Below, piece by piece: positions 34,544 through 47,615 of a stretch of DNA of 64,000 nt. This DNA comes from Scleroderma bovista (lineage: Eukaryota; Basidiomycota; Agaricomycetes; Boletales; Sclerodermataceae), in contig JAYMGJ010000140.1 of NCBI GenBank assembly GCA_037178675.1, positions 1 to 64,000 of the forward strand, in the 5' to 3' direction. How positions within the stretch are numbered: the stretch's first letter is position 1; each line of letters opens with the position of its first letter. The translations under genes were made by a program, and so were the position numbers. The notes beneath the pieces were generated by a model that searched no databases, had not been told where the DNA came from, and saw only the letters and a list, made by a program, of their open reading frames with translations.

Positions 34544-34990
34544 GCTGTCAAATGAATTAGCAAGGTGTTGCAACGCTGGGAGGAGATGCCTACGTAGTGG
34601 TTGGAGTGTTTGGGTTTAGGGCTCCGTGAAAAACTCCAGGTGAGTTATTGACATGTTATTTACCTAGGAAGGTTATCGCCACGACAGAACAAGGCTGGCG
34701 GCGCCGGAACGCACCTTGTTTACGCCGATGCCACCTCCATCAATATGGTAACATGAACACCAGTAACGATGTACTATGTACAAAGGAACCACGAATCTCC
34801 GCCTTGGAACTGTCGCTATCTTCATTCGTATGTCCTTGCCGGCTGCCGCTGAACCTGGGTATGTAGGAAAAGTAGAAGCTAAGAGACAATGAGGCCTTCC
34901 ACATGGTGAGCGTTATAGGTTGCACTTACAAATCGTCACGGACGGTTTTGACGAGGATGAAGAAACGCCACCTGGGCGTCGCACACCATG
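34544..34990. other. Arm segment, no gene recognised
   Basis: Conserved between arms with a few indels; no protein motif on either strand. Confidence 0.35.
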
Positions 34991-35275
34991 CCGCCTAAGA
35001 TCCAGTGCACATCCATCACTCCAAAGCGCCGAAACATGTCCACGCCGCATACACCTACCCTAGGTGCTGTCCCAAAGTCAACCACGTGCAGCAACGGACC
35101 CTGAATGGGTGGATCTCCTGAAACATGTTCGGAACGGCAGTTACAAGGAAGAGTAAGTACTTATCCATACTCCAAAGGCTCGTGCTCACAGAGGACAGTT
35201 GTGCTGCCACCGACTTGCCTTGTGCGCCATGGAAGGGTGCAGTGTTGGTCACTCCCCGTCAGGAAAAAAGCTCAG
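34990..35275 (+). pseudogene. PIF1-helicase-like C-terminal fragment (left copy)
   Basis: Plus-strand frames read LQRLVLTEDSCAATDLPCAP and WKGAVLVTPRQEK, matching the stretch with W..A.LVTPR seen before the last helicase motif in fungal PIF1/Helitron-type helicases. A short insertion with a TAA near 35153 and frame changes mark it as broken compared with the right copy. The arm, and the similarity, end right after this motif. Confidence 0.5.
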
Positions 35276-37260
35276 CGCTCAGGCCTTCAGGTGTCATAGC
35301 TGCCTGCTAAATTGGCACTGCGGAGGTGCTCACTGAAGGGCTTGTGAACGAGGTGTGTCATTCTGGAACTCACGATCCGCACAGATTCACTCTAGTATGT
35401 ATTCACACCTTTTTTCAGATCTGGCCACGCCTTGCGCTTGTGTATCTCACCCAGTCGTGGATGCTCCTCTACTCTCTTGGCCGTTATGGCATCTCACTGA
35501 ATACGTTGTACATGTGGTGCGCGCCGTGCATACCGAATGCATCAGAGCCGAGCCCGCCTAAAAGTGCATTGTCGTAGTCAGCCTGACGATACGAATGGCC
35601 AATGACCATGACCATCTAGCCAGTGAAAGACGATGATGACCGCGATCACCACCACGCCTCATCTGTGCAGCCAGCGCGACGACAGCGATAGCGGCCGCCA
35701 CCATCAGCACTGTGCAGCTAGCACTACGATGACGACTGCACCATCACCAGCCAGCACGACGATGACGACAACTGCACCATTCTGCCAACTCGTTGACGTT
35801 GACGATGGGCAACATCACCATTGCAACCAATGGCACATCAACAATGATGACGATTACCACGATCCCCCAACTTGGCTCCCTCGTGCAGCCAAAACGTTGA
35901 TAACGGCCACCACCATACTTCTCTGACTGCCTCCACTACCGCCCCCCACTTCCTCAGTGCGGCCTTCCGTCCCTGCGCTTCCGTTGCATGGCCCCCAGGC
36001 AGTCTGGGAGGGGTGCATACTCGACGCGTGCACCCACAATGACGACAACGATCCATTAGCGATGTGGAAGTCGATGGAAAGCGAAGATCACGAAGAACAT
36101 GACAACAAAAACAGAGACGTTCGTGTATCTTAGTTGGGAAAAGTATACAGTCAAGTAAGTGGGCGGGTGAATGTTGTGTCTGGGTGTACAATACACCCAT
36201 GTGCAGATCTTTATCTAGCCATCCATCCTCCGGGACTGGGATATTTCCCAGTACAAAGTCACCATTGTATTGACTCGATGCCCTAATTATGTACAATATG
36301 CATAAGCTTGCTACAAGCCTGTTCCCTTGCTCGCAGAGCAAAGGGTTCTGGGAGAATGCTATATCGTGGGAACGACTGACGACAGAACTTTTTGCCTTCT
36401 TTGGATCCGTGTGATTCGGTTGCCTTACCTTGCTACCTATGATCCAAGTACGCAATCCAACATGCGGAGAGCAAGGGTTCTGCCGACGTGGGCGGCATTT
36501 CGAGTTTTGTAGGGTCATCGCAAAACCCTATCTTGTGTGACGCAAGTGACGAGTTATCTGGGGAAAATGCGTATTCCACGTCCAAAGTATACCGAAGGTA
36601 CTTGGTCTTGCCTATGCATGGTTTATGGCAATGGACCACTTCAATTGAAGCCTAGTATTAGTGACAGTTTCAGTCTCGCTATGAATTAAAACATGAAACA
36701 CACGGTTTGATAGCATCATGGAATGACAAGCTGACACAAAAGTGTCATCACTCACGGTAGTTGTTTAGCTCCCGCTCTTCACCTTTGCATTGATCTTCCA
36801 AATAGAGGGCCCTCAGCAAAACACCAACAAGTGATGAAGTAAAGCACCCACCATGCCCACCCAAGAATGATCACAACCATGTTGTATCTGGTGGAACGCA
36901 ACGTCTGTTGGCTCATTCCGGCTTCCAGGGATCTGCGACCCATGCACCTACTTAGGCCGTCTAACACGGCCACCCGAAGGTGAAAATCGGCTGAGTGTCA
37001 CGGGCCAGCGGACGGTAGCCCAAGGATGGACTGTCACCATGTAACACGGGTTGGGCCCAAGTTGGATATTATCACCTTGTGATATGGGTGGGCTATGGTG
37101 CTGTTTCAGGGGAGTGGATAAAGGTGTAATCACCATGTCATAGGTGCGGGCTGAGATTTGCTGTAATGGAAGGTAACAGGTGGGCTAGGAAACATTAGTA
37201 CCAATGAATATAGTAGGGCTGAGCCACTGGGCAATAAGGTGGAACTACAAATAGGACTGC
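35276..37260. other. Spacer of the inverted duplication, left part; no gene supported
   Basis: 35630-35880 is rich in simple repeats such as CGACGATGACGAC and CACCATCA. A minus-strand frame at 35838-36518 is open for 226 codons but has an odd composition (Cys, Arg and Trp runs) and partly overlaps this repeat, so I do not call it. The rest shows nothing. Confidence 0.35.
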
Positions 37261-37266
37261 AGGTTC

Positions 37267-37520
37267 ACTGCCAGGGTTTGACTACCGCGGGTTGACTACC
37301 GTGGGTTGACTACCACGGATTGACTACTGCGGGTTAACTAACTCGGGTTGACTACCATGGGTTAACTACCATGGGTTGACTACCGCGGATTGACTACTGT
37401 GGATTGACTACCGCGGGTTAACTAACTCGGGTTGACTACCATGGGTTAACTACCGCGGGGTAACTACCGCGGGTTGACTACCATGGGTTGACTACCTCGG
37501 GTTGACTAATGTGGGTTGAT
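37267..37520. repeat. 15-bp tandem array, ~16 copies
   Basis: Unit GGTTGACTACCGCGG with variants (ACCATGG, ACCACGG, ACTGCGG, AACTAACTCGG). It lies directly before the ~165-bp array. Confidence 0.9.
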
Positions 37521-37524
37521 GCAG

Positions 37525-39330
37525 GCAAGTTACTTCAACCTAGAGCTGCAGTGGACATGCCCCTAACAAATAAGGCCATACAAACCATGTCCTGGGCATA
37601 TACAACTGTGTAAATATGATTTATACAAATGAAAAACAAGTTCTAGCAGCAGGATAGATTATATGGCTGCGGGAAAATTACTGCGGCCTAGCACAGCCGC
37701 GGTACACATGTCCTTAACAAATAGGGCCATACAAAACAGTTCCAGGCTATGTACAACTGAGTAAATATGATTTTCACAGTTAATACATGATCTAGTAGCA
37801 GGATGGATTATATGGACAAATATGGCCACGGGAAATTTACCGCAGCCTAGCACAGCCGCGGTACACATGTACTTAACAAATAAGGCCATACAAAACAGTT
37901 CCAGGCTATGTACAACTGAGTAAATATGATTTTCACAGTTAATACATGATCCAGTAGTAGGAAGGATTGTATGGACAAATGAGGCTGTGGGAAGATTACC
38001 GTGGCCTAACACAGCAGCAGTACACATGTCCCTTACAAATAAGACATTTCCTGGGCATGTACAACTGAGTAAATATGATTTGCATATTTAATGCACTGAG
38101 ATCCCAGTCCTAGCCGCAGGGAGGATTGTGCAGACAAATAAGGCCGCGGGAAAATTACTGCGGTATAGCACAGCTGCGGTGTACATGTACCTAACAAATG
38201 AGGCCATACATGCCATGTCCTGGACATGTACAACTGAGTAAATATGATTTGCGCAGTTAATGCACTGAGATCCCAGTCCTAGCTGCAGGAGGATTGTACG
38301 GACACATAAGGCCGCGGGAAAATTACCGCGGTGTAGCACAGCTGTGGTGTACATGTACCTAACAAATAAGGCCATATACACCATGTCCTGGGCATGTACA
38401 ACTGAGTAAATATGATTTGTGCAGTTAATGCACTGAGATCCCAGTCCTAGCCGCAGGAAGGATTGTATGGGCAAATAAGGCTGCGGGAAAATTACCGCGG
38501 TGTAGCACAGCTGCAGTGTACATGTACCTAACAAATAAGGCCATATACACATGTCCTGGGCATGTACAACTGAGTAAATATGATTTGCGCAGTTAATGCA
38601 CTGAGATCCAGTCCTAGCCACAGGAAGGATTGTATGGACAAATAAGGCTGCGGGAAAATTACCGCGGTGTAGCACAGCTGCGGTGTACATGTACCTAACA
38701 AATAAGGCCATACACACCATGTCCTGGACATGTACAACTGAGTAAATATGTGCAGTTAATGCACTGAGATCCCAGTCCTAGCTGCAGGAGGATTGTACAG
38801 ACACATAGGCCGCAGGAAAATTACCGCAGTGTAGCACAGCTGTGGTGTACATGTACCTAACAAATAAGGCCATACACACCATGTCCTGGGCATGTACAAC
38901 TGTGTAAGTATGATTTGCACAGTTAATGCACTGAGATCCCAGTCCTAGCCACAGGAGGATTGTATGGACAAATAAGGCTGCAGGAAGATTACCGCGGTGT
39001 AGCACAGCTGCGATGTACATGTACCTAACAAATAAGGCCACACACACCATGTCCTGGACATGTACAACTGAGTAAATATGATTTGCACAGTTAATGCACT
39101 GAGATCCCAGTCCTAGCTGCAGGAGGGATTGTATGGACACATAAGGCCATGGGAAAATTACTGCGGCCTAGCACAGCCGCAGTGCACATGCCCCTAATGA
39201 CTTAGGCCATACAACACATTGCATGGGCAGGTACAACTGTGTAAATTATGATTTGCGCAGTTAATGCAACAAGTTCTAGCCACAGGAAGGATTGTATGGA
39301 CAAATATGGCCGCGGGTATAATCCCACAGG
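37525..39330. repeat. ~165-bp tandem array, 11 copies
   Basis: The marker TACAACTG(A/T)GTAAATATGATT recurs at about 37601, 37752, 37911, 38061, 38227, 38397, 38570, 38731, 38896, 39062 and 39230, spacing 150-172 bp. Each unit also has AATTACCGCGGTGTAGCACA and TAACAAATAAGGCCATA. Open minus-strand frames through it are a by-product. The middle copies are the most alike. Confidence 0.95.
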
Positions 39331-39741
39331 TCACCACAGCTGCAGTAAACATGTAGCAAACAAATAGGGCCATGTGCCAACCATGTCATACCCACACAGT
39401 GTCATGGAAATTGCAGATCAGACCACTGAGGATCAACTTTCTGCATAGTTGTGTCATTTTATTCCCCACATGGTTTATCAGTCTCGAATGTGTTTAACAT
39501 GGATACTTGCAGCTCAAAAATATCTAAATAGGTACTACTATACTAGACCCGAAGACCAATGATATCCACTAAGGAGGCAACCACTCCAGATATGGCCAAG
39601 AGAGGAACTGCATATGTCTCACAATCGGGGTTGCATCAGTAGTCTGGCTGTGTATACATTTGCTGACTACCTAGGGGGCTGTGGATTACTACTGCTTGCT
39701 CACTACAGTATACATAAGGCAATAGCACAAGGGGATTGAGC
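39331..39741. other. No gene recognised
   Basis: Single-copy looking DNA between the ~165-bp array and the inverted repeat; nothing identified. Confidence 0.35.
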
Positions 39742-40221
39742 AGGGGAAGTCAAATAACATACCAGATGGCATGGGAAAAAGGCTCAAAATTGCGGAGACT
39801 TTCAAAACATATCAAAAACATGCAATAGTACACAACACACAATATTGAGTGTTCTATGAATGATGCAATGGAGTCTTCACTGTCCCTGAATGCTGATTGT
39901 ATGCTATTTGTCATTCTTCACAGCTATCAAACCTCTCAGATGTGACATTGTGCACAATGAAACCCCTGATCAATGCTAACATATCAATGCTGCAATGTAC
40001 ATGCCATACATCCACATGCTCCAGTCTGTGTCTTGTGTCAGGCTAATGGAGGTGTAATATATGTCTGAATTGCTATTTCAGATGCAAGAAACTCAATAGC
40101 ACCATCTATACAGATGGGGGTATGAGGTGTTGTGTACTATTGCATGTTTTTGATATGTTTTGAAAGTCTCCGCAATTTTGAGCCTTTTCCCACGCCATCT
40201 GGTATGTTATTTGACTTCCCC
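39742..40221. repeat. ~95-bp inverted repeat pair (39742-39838 / 40127-40221)
   Basis: AGGGGAAGTCAAATAACATA through GCAATAGTACACAACAC on the left is matched in inverted orientation on the right, with about 290 bp between them. Differences are few. The right arm touches the broken end of the KDZ transposase frame. A diverged third copy lies at about 160-250. Confidence 0.9.
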
Positions 40222-40223
40222 TG

Positions 40224-41412
40224 AGCATTGGACTTTGAAAATACGCGTTCGCAAGTTTCGAGATCTTCTATCCCAAGGCCTTCCACATACGTGGTTAGAT
40301 GTGACAGTTGACAGATGCGGCTATGGGCATGGCCATGGAATGCGCCCACCAGACATGTGTGACGCATCAGTTCGGCGCGCGGACCAACGGAACTGCCTGC
40401 TAACGTAGTCTTAAATTTGCAGCCAATATCATATCCTCCTCCAAGATCTTCGCCGAAGACCTCCAGTAGCTTTGATACAGTGGCCAAAGGGTACTTCGCC
40501 CTTGGAAAAGGTCCATCAGGGGATCGGTATCAGTAGCAAGAATATTCACTCACCGCTCACTGCTTTGAACCATATCTGCCAGAACCAAGGTGAAACCATG
40601 CTGACAAACAGCCAGGAACAACCCCGTTTCATCGTAAATGCCCCATGCCTTGGACGTCTTCTGTTCGTCCATATTCTTCCAGCGACCAGTGCACGCGCTT
40701 TCACTACCAACATCCTACAAACATGAGCATGTTATGTCAATATATAATAGGAGCAATATACCTCTGTATGACGTCCGAACGCGTCAACGTCCGAACGAGA
40801 AAGGTACAAACTAGAAACAGGGACTGTAAGTCCTGTTGTAAGTTCGATACTTCGTGCCAGTGTACTTGCCTCTTCATCTTCTTCCACCTCTCGACGTGCC
40901 ACACGCTTCAATGAGTCATTTCCGTCCATCGCATAGAGTAGTTTGAACTTGAGTGCGTCTTCATTCTTCAGCACATAAGTACATGCCGGGCACACGTGTT
41001 CTATGCGCCAATCCAGTCGGTCCTGATGGAGGGCTTCAGCGATGAGTGCGTCCACGTCAGCGAGAATTTGAAGATATATATTGAAGGCAATGGAAAATTG
41101 ACAAGACAAATGGCGATGGAACCCGATCTGACAAAGCCATCTCATCATGTGAATAGACATTCAGAAGAAAGAACTAACCCCATGTAAATCGGACAAAGTC
41201 TTGATAAACGCTTGTATCGACAAGTGGGGACATCTAAGGTGTGAAACACGGTAAAGTTCCAGTGCATCGATTGTTACCGCTACGGAGGGAGATATTGGAG
41301 AGCATGGGACCATGCCCTGGCGCACCAAAGCTGACGCGATGAATGCATCGGTTGGCAAGATGGTGCAGCCTAGTTTCTCCGCACCTAGACCCTGGTTAGG
41401 TGGATGTGCCAT
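40224..41412 (-). pseudogene. KDZ (Kyakuja-Dileera-Zisupton) transposase fragment
   Basis: Minus-strand exons: 41412-41179 (PTDAFIASALVRQGMVPCSP, AVTIDALELYRVSHLRCPHL, IQAFIKTLSDLHG); a second to about 40770 (LADVDALIAEALHQ, HVCPACTYVLKNE); a third at about 40716-40555 (TGRWKNMDEQKTSKAWGIYD, CQHGFTLVLADMVQSSE); and a fourth from about 40505 (RAKYPLATVSKLLEVFGEDL, GGYDIGCKFKTTL, VGAFHGHAHSRICQLSHL, VEGLGIEDLETCERVFSKSN). These are hallmark KDZ motifs, including DIGCK.F and FHGHAH.R.CQL. The family moves DNA transposons widespread in Agaricomycetes. The frame breaks after SKSN, where the ~95-bp inverted repeat starts, so the C-terminal third is missing. The N-terminal cysteine-cluster part is absent too. 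Confidence 0.85.
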
Positions 41413-41660
41413 AGTCCAAACAAAGACCTACAGTAGACATCTACCACGGTAATTGCCCACGCTGATGACTCATTGTCTGGGGCTATCTCGTAGCATCTTC
41501 TGAAGGCCTTTCCATTGCTTTCTAACGACCACTGTAGATAACTGTCGGTAAGCACAGGCATTTGCTTGCAGAATGCCTGATTCCGACGTAGAACTCTATC
41601 GCGATGTGTTCGCTGGTCGGGGCGCCGAGTCTTCGGCCTTCAAGAACGATGGACACCTGC
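41413..41660. other. No separate gene; flank of the PIF1-like fragment
   Basis: The minus-strand frame of the PIF1-like fragment continues through here for some 45 codons (VSIVLEGRRLGAPTSEHIAI) without a motif I know. Confidence 0.3.
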
Positions 41661-41919
41661 CTGAGCTTTTTTCCTGACGGGGAGTAACCAACACTGCACC
41701 CTTCCATTGCGCACAAGGCAAGTCGGTAGCAACACAACCGTCCTCTGTGAGCACGAGCCCTTGGAGCATGGATAAGTGCTCTTCCTTGTAACTGCCGTTC
41801 CGAACATGTTTCAGGAGATCCACCCATTCAGGGTACGTTGCTGCACGTGGGTTGACTTCGGGACAGCACCTAGGGTAGGTGTATGCGGCGTGGACACATT
41901 TCGGCGCTTTGAAGTGCAC
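41596..41919 (-). pseudogene. PIF1-helicase-like C-terminal fragment (right copy)
   Basis: Here the frame is open: YPEWVDLLKHVRNGSYKEEH, LSMLQGLVLTEDGCVATDLP and WKGAVLVTPRQEK. This fits the W..A.LVTPR region of fungal PIF1-like helicases, either cellular duplicates or Helitron Rep-helicases. Upstream helicase motifs are not seen, so it is a fragment. The arm boundary cuts through the ORF at 41661. Confidence 0.55.
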
Positions 41920-42377
41920 TGGATCTTAGGTGGCATGGTGTGCGACGCCCAGGTGGCGTTTCTTCATCCTCGTTGTCAAAACAGTCCGTGACTATTTGTA
42001 AGTGCAACTCCATGTGAAAGGCCTCATTGTCTCTTAGCGTCTACCTTTCCTACATACTCAGATTCAGCGGCAGCCGGCAAGGACATACGAATGAAGATAG
42101 TAACAGTTCCAAGGCGGAGATTCGTGGTTCCTTTGTACATCATCACTGGTGTTCATTGATGGAGGTGGCATCGGCGTAAACAAGGTGCGTTCCGGCGCCG
42201 CCGGCTTTGTTCTCGCTTTTAACTCGTGGCGATAACCCTCCCAAACCTTCCTAGGTTTAATAACATGTCAATAACTCACACCTGGAGTTTTTCACGGAGC
42301 CCTAAACCCAAACACTCCAACCACTACGTAGGCATCTCCTCCCAGCGTTGCAACACCTTGCTAATTCATTTGACAGC

Positions 42378-43232
<855 letters not shown>

Positions 43233-44154
43233 CTCTTGCTTGATGCTCTAAACAAATGATAGGTGTCGTGGCAGCTGTTGCAGTAAGTGATTCATGGTCT
43301 GTTTCTTCACTTTCCCGAAGTTCACCTTGTGTTGATCATCCCAACCAAAATATGATAACGCCTGGTTCGATCGAGCCAGACATAGCAATCCGGATGGGCC
43401 GATCGCGGACCCTCTTTGTAAGTACTTAGGTATGCACCACCCCTTCGTGCGTGTAGTATAGCATCTTGATTTTGCAATATACAGAATAGAATGTATGTCC
43501 TCGGCCAGAGGCCAGCAATATCATGACCAAAAGTAAAGTAGCATACATGTAGAATGATCGACAATACAATGATCATGCACTCTCCCGATGATATACTTGT
43601 TACCTTGGCTTCGCATTGAGGAGATCTAGAATTAATGGTGGGTCATGATGTCTTTGAAGGAACAGGGGACCAATAAAGACCATGTATTCACCTTTCACGA
43701 CCTCCTTGTCAGCCTCCGACTGTCCCGAATCATTTGCCTCCAAGAAAGTGTCAACCTGGGCTCGCAATGAATCAGCGTTCCGAATGTCAAAATAACCTCA
43801 TTCACGACTTGGTTGTCGTCCTCACTGTGAACCAAGTCAAGGTCACCACTATCATCCTCGTTGTCACCCACATCAATCGCAAATGGCGTCCAGTCCAAGA
43901 ATGCCGCGCTCACTGCCTTGACGGTGGCAAAGAGGTGAAACCTGCCGAGGATAACGCCGCCGCCGACAACCCATCTTCCAAAGCACTGTCCGCGATCGTA
44001 TCAACTGTGAGCGTCAATGATGATGCCTTTGAAGGCGAAAGTGTTGCTGTCCCGCCAGACGGAAAGCTCGATTTACTCGGTATCGGCGAGAGAAGAGACT
44101 CGCGCGCTTGGGGTTCCACCGCCCTCGTATATCGATCGATAGCAAGGCGGTCAC
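43233..44154. other. Arm segment with unassigned open frames (right copy)
   Basis: Right-arm equivalent of 32768-33689; the acidic minus-strand frame is at about 43695-43913. No motif recognised. Confidence 0.3.
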
Positions 44155-44622
44155 CTATGTAAGAACCCGCTGTTGTGTGTTGGAAGCACTAGATCTGGTA
44201 CAGTCTCCAAAGGGCGCTACCAAATCCATCTCAAAGAAGGACTTGAGATCCTCATCCGCTAGGACAACCATGCGGAACCTGGCCGGTATCACTAAAAGGT
44301 CATTCAGAGGACACAAACAGAATACGTACGTGGCCAGGTTCAGGTAAGGTTGATTATTACCGATCTGGGCTGGGATACATTCACCAGTGTCAGGGTCGGT
44401 TTGTTGCAAAAGGAGGGCATCCCCGTATTCGAACGCGTTGCTCATGAATCTACTAACTGCGTCGAAGTAGGCGTCGTCGATTTCGTAACGAAGGATGAAC
44501 TGGGAACAGTCTCAGACATGGTCAAGTGTAGCATGGCGCAAACGGAGTACGGTGTCTGGTGCGATGCACAAGGGAGTTGGAGCAACTAGAGGTGACGTAG
44601 TATTAGTGCACTCGTCAGCCAT
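44155..44622 (-). pseudogene. Unrecognised ORF with internal TGA (right copy)
   Basis: Equivalent of 32297-32767, one codon shorter (a TAC is missing in DDAYYFDAD). It has the same internal TGA. Confidence 0.45.
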
Positions 44623-44831
44623 AGTAGGATTTAGGATGAAGAGAATCTAGAAAGGGGGACAGAATAACAATTTGGTTAGAGTGCAAGCTGCAAAGACGGG
44701 GGCAGAGATCAAAGTTCCAGTGCTCACATTCGAGCCTAAATGGTTATGACCGACTGAGTGGTGCAAGACAATTGTCTTGTAAGATTCCTAGTACATTTCA
44801 CATCTAGCTTCTGTGTTCCAGGTATCTATTC

Positions 44832-47073
44832 CTACTTGCCCTTCTTCCTGACTATATCGTCCAGCATCCAAAGGTCGTGAGCTGCCAAAATAGGCTCCCC
44901 ATCTCTCGCACCATCTGGCCTATCTATATCTTTTCTGTTCACGTATGGAGGATAACATACCACCTTTATTTTGCCAGCCCAGTCAAAGTCGATGATCATG
45001 AATTGAATCATCATCCCAGCTCCCTTTCTCACCATGAAGTTTACATCGCGGACATCACCATGAACAAAACCATCGCCATGTAATTGGACCAACTGCTTGC
45101 GGATTTCCTCAAAGGCTGACTTGGGGAGGCGGTCCGTCAAGTCATTCAATGGTTTGTAGCCAACGAGCTCATCCATGACCACCATGAACCAACCACCCGC
45201 GGTCTGTTCAAACCCCCGCAACGCGGGTGCGAAACCTAACTGTGCACAGCGCCAATGAGCCTCCCGTGAATATCGTCGGACAAATTTGATGCAGATCGGA
45301 ACTTCAGTGCCCGAGTCTTCAACCAGCGTTCCGAAGAAAAGAAGCTTGTGATCGTCCTTGACCCGTTCTCTATAACAGAATGTTTTCTTGCTGCCATCGG
45401 CGAGAGACACGTAACTTGTGGGATATGGGAAAAGCGACGGGTGAGACAGCGTGTTGGAAAGTCCATTGACAGCCAAGACTTCGTAATATTGCTTCAGCGA
45501 CCGGACAGCTTTCCGGAAAGCAGACATGTGGCGTGCTGCGGCGATCTGATTGTCGGTATCAGTAGAATGATAATTGAAGGCCAGCGGTGTCGAAAGAATT
45601 TGAACTGCAGGACGCAGGTTCCACACAGCACCAGCAAAGACAATGTATGGTCCTGGAGAGAGAGCGGTCTGCTTGTCAGTGAATCGTAAAGAAATCGGAA
45701 AACTAACCGAAAAGAACCAAGAGAAAACATGGCAGGGGAGACCCCGTGCTTTCAAGCACTTGCGTTCTCGTCCGCTCAAGGTAGTACGCCGCAGCTTGCA
45801 TGTATGGCTCTGAGACAGAGGCTGCTGCCTCGTTTTTGAACTCTGCAATCACGTAGCGATATTCGCCGACGGACAAGTCACCGTCGACCTGGTAATCCTG
45901 GGTTCCTTTCTTCGCGGTAACGCGAAGTCCAATTTCGTAGCTTGCAAGCACCGCGTTGACCTTGTCCACTCGCTCTTTTTCGTTATCATACACCTCCGAC
46001 ATGGCATTTGCAAACTTTCCGATGAAAACATTATCTTCTTCTGTTATCGAGTGAGTCTTGCAGTCGTCCAGGAACTGCCCAAACGCTGGATGTAAAAGCG
46101 TCGCCGGAATAGTCTCTTCGGGATCGCGAGGACGGCCACAGCGTATCTGCGTCGTCGGATTTCGTTGCGACCCACGGAATGACGAAGGATGCGATGAATC
46201 AGAAGGAGCCTTTGAGGGACGACCTTTGAGGAACTCGTTCCGCGCCACTTTAATCGGATCCCCTTCGTCGGTCAGATCCTCTCCTGCGATCACTTGGCCG
46301 GAAGTCGGCGGAGGAAGTCTAAATTTCAGTATCGCTGCGGTCCGGGATTCAGTATGACTCAATGAGGTCAGACGATCACTTACGGGTGGTTTGAACAATT
46401 TCGATAACGACACAATACGTTTGGAGAACAGGGACATCCGCAAAACAATCGGATATGTTTTGTCTGCCGTTGAGGCGCTTGCCCTCATTCATCTTGTCGA
46501 GATACTCCTCGATGTTATCCTCCAAAATCCTGTACAGTCTTATGCAAGCATCGGGTACATCACGAAGCTCGGCGTGACGCTTTGCGAGCTGCTCTTTGAC
46601 TTTCCAGATTGTTCCGTTTGATTGAATTTCCAATGCACTTTCTTGCTCAGTCTTTCCACCTCGAAACCAGTAAAAGATTGTCGGGTATGGTGTATCTGAA
46701 TAACCAGTAATCAATGATAAGAGCAAGCTAGGATTGTGACGGCCATGTACATACCGACAATGATGTGGATATGCGTTTCGGGTTGTGCTGCTGTGAACAG
46801 ATCCGATAGTTTATCCAATGGTTGCAAGGGTCCCCCCAGCTCAGAGAGAACGATATTGCTGAGATTTTCTTCGTAGGGTTTGGCCACGGGTTCACTGGGC
46901 TTGTAAAGAGAAAGGCAGGCCGCGTTCACGTCGCGAAAAGGAAAAGTTGCTGACTGCTTGTTCTTAATGGCTTCTTTCAGGGCTCCGACAGTCATTGATC
47001 TTGGAATGTTGATCTCGAAGATCTCTCTAGCATGCCGAGCACGGACCCAACAGTTGAGTGTGAGTGCTTCCAT
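44832..47073 (-). CDS. Crinkler-type protein: Ub-like header, REase-like and kinase-like domains (692 aa), intact copy
   Basis: Exons 47073-46755, 46695-46384, 46334-45708 and 45652-44832 sum to 2079 nt with no stop. Residues ~1-106 form the Crinkler-like ubiquitin-fold header (ALTLNCWVRARHAREIFEIN). Residues ~107-210 form a second ubiquitin-like domain. At ~300-410 lies an REase-like fold with GDLSV and IAEFKNE (ExK). At ~430-692 lies a kinase-like domain with CIKFVRRYSREAH (possible Lys), VHGDVRDVNFMV (HGD in place of HRD) and MIIDFDWAGK (DFD). There is no signal peptide. This architecture matches the REase-plus-kinase Crinkler/CR proteins of fungi and oomycetes, for which roles as effectors or in genome conflict are proposed; the role here is not shown by sequence. 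Its mirror copy is broken. Confidence 0.85.
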
Positions 47074-47205
47074 GTTGTGGCACGGACGAATGAATTCACG
47101 CGCCGACTTTATGTAGGCCTCAAGGTATGCTCATGTCACGACCACGTGATGGTGCCAGGTGGTGCGACAACGCGCGCGCGCCACTACCTTCGCCATGTAT
47201 GATAA

Positions 47206-47615
47206 TGTTCAGCTTCTGGACCTGTGGCATTTCTCAAGTCTCCCTAAGCCAGACTCTCTTCGTAGAGGAAAATAGATGTTCCTCTATAAGGAGAGTTTGC
47301 TTTTATTCGCAAGGTGGTTACAGTCGTTCAGGAATTCGGACGCATTTCGTTCAGAGGTCGTTCGACAGAACGTGAACTTGTACATAGCTCCAGCCATCAC
47401 AAAGCTTTCAACCAGTTCCGCTGAGGAACCCGGTCGCATACATACATAGAAATCTAAATCCCCTATTGCTTTTGGCAAGCCTGAAATAAGTTTACGAGGC
47501 CTCCGAACAAAGAGCATCTATGGCAGTTGGTGACAATGACGATTCGGACTATGATAAAGTTGTCATGAGGACGAAAGGATATATCACGAACCTACTGATA
47601 CACAGATCGCTTAAT
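47206..47615. other. Remnant region next to the right arm
   Basis: No intact gene. A 30-bp string at 47237-47266 (AGTCTCCCTAAGCC and so on) is perfectly repeated in inverted orientation at 57401-57430, just upstream of the second FunK1 gene, so this may be a remnant of related DNA. A minus frame (KLISGLPKAIGDLDFYV) is short and unassigned. Confidence 0.4.

Noticed and set aside
35838..36518. 226-codon minus-strand frame in the spacer of the inverted duplication
   Set aside because: Odd composition, overlaps simple-sequence DNA, no motif and no counterpart elsewhere in the window.
37659..39140. Minus-strand open frames of 120-210 codons
   Set aside because: They are translations of the ~165-bp tandem array, changing frame with unit length.
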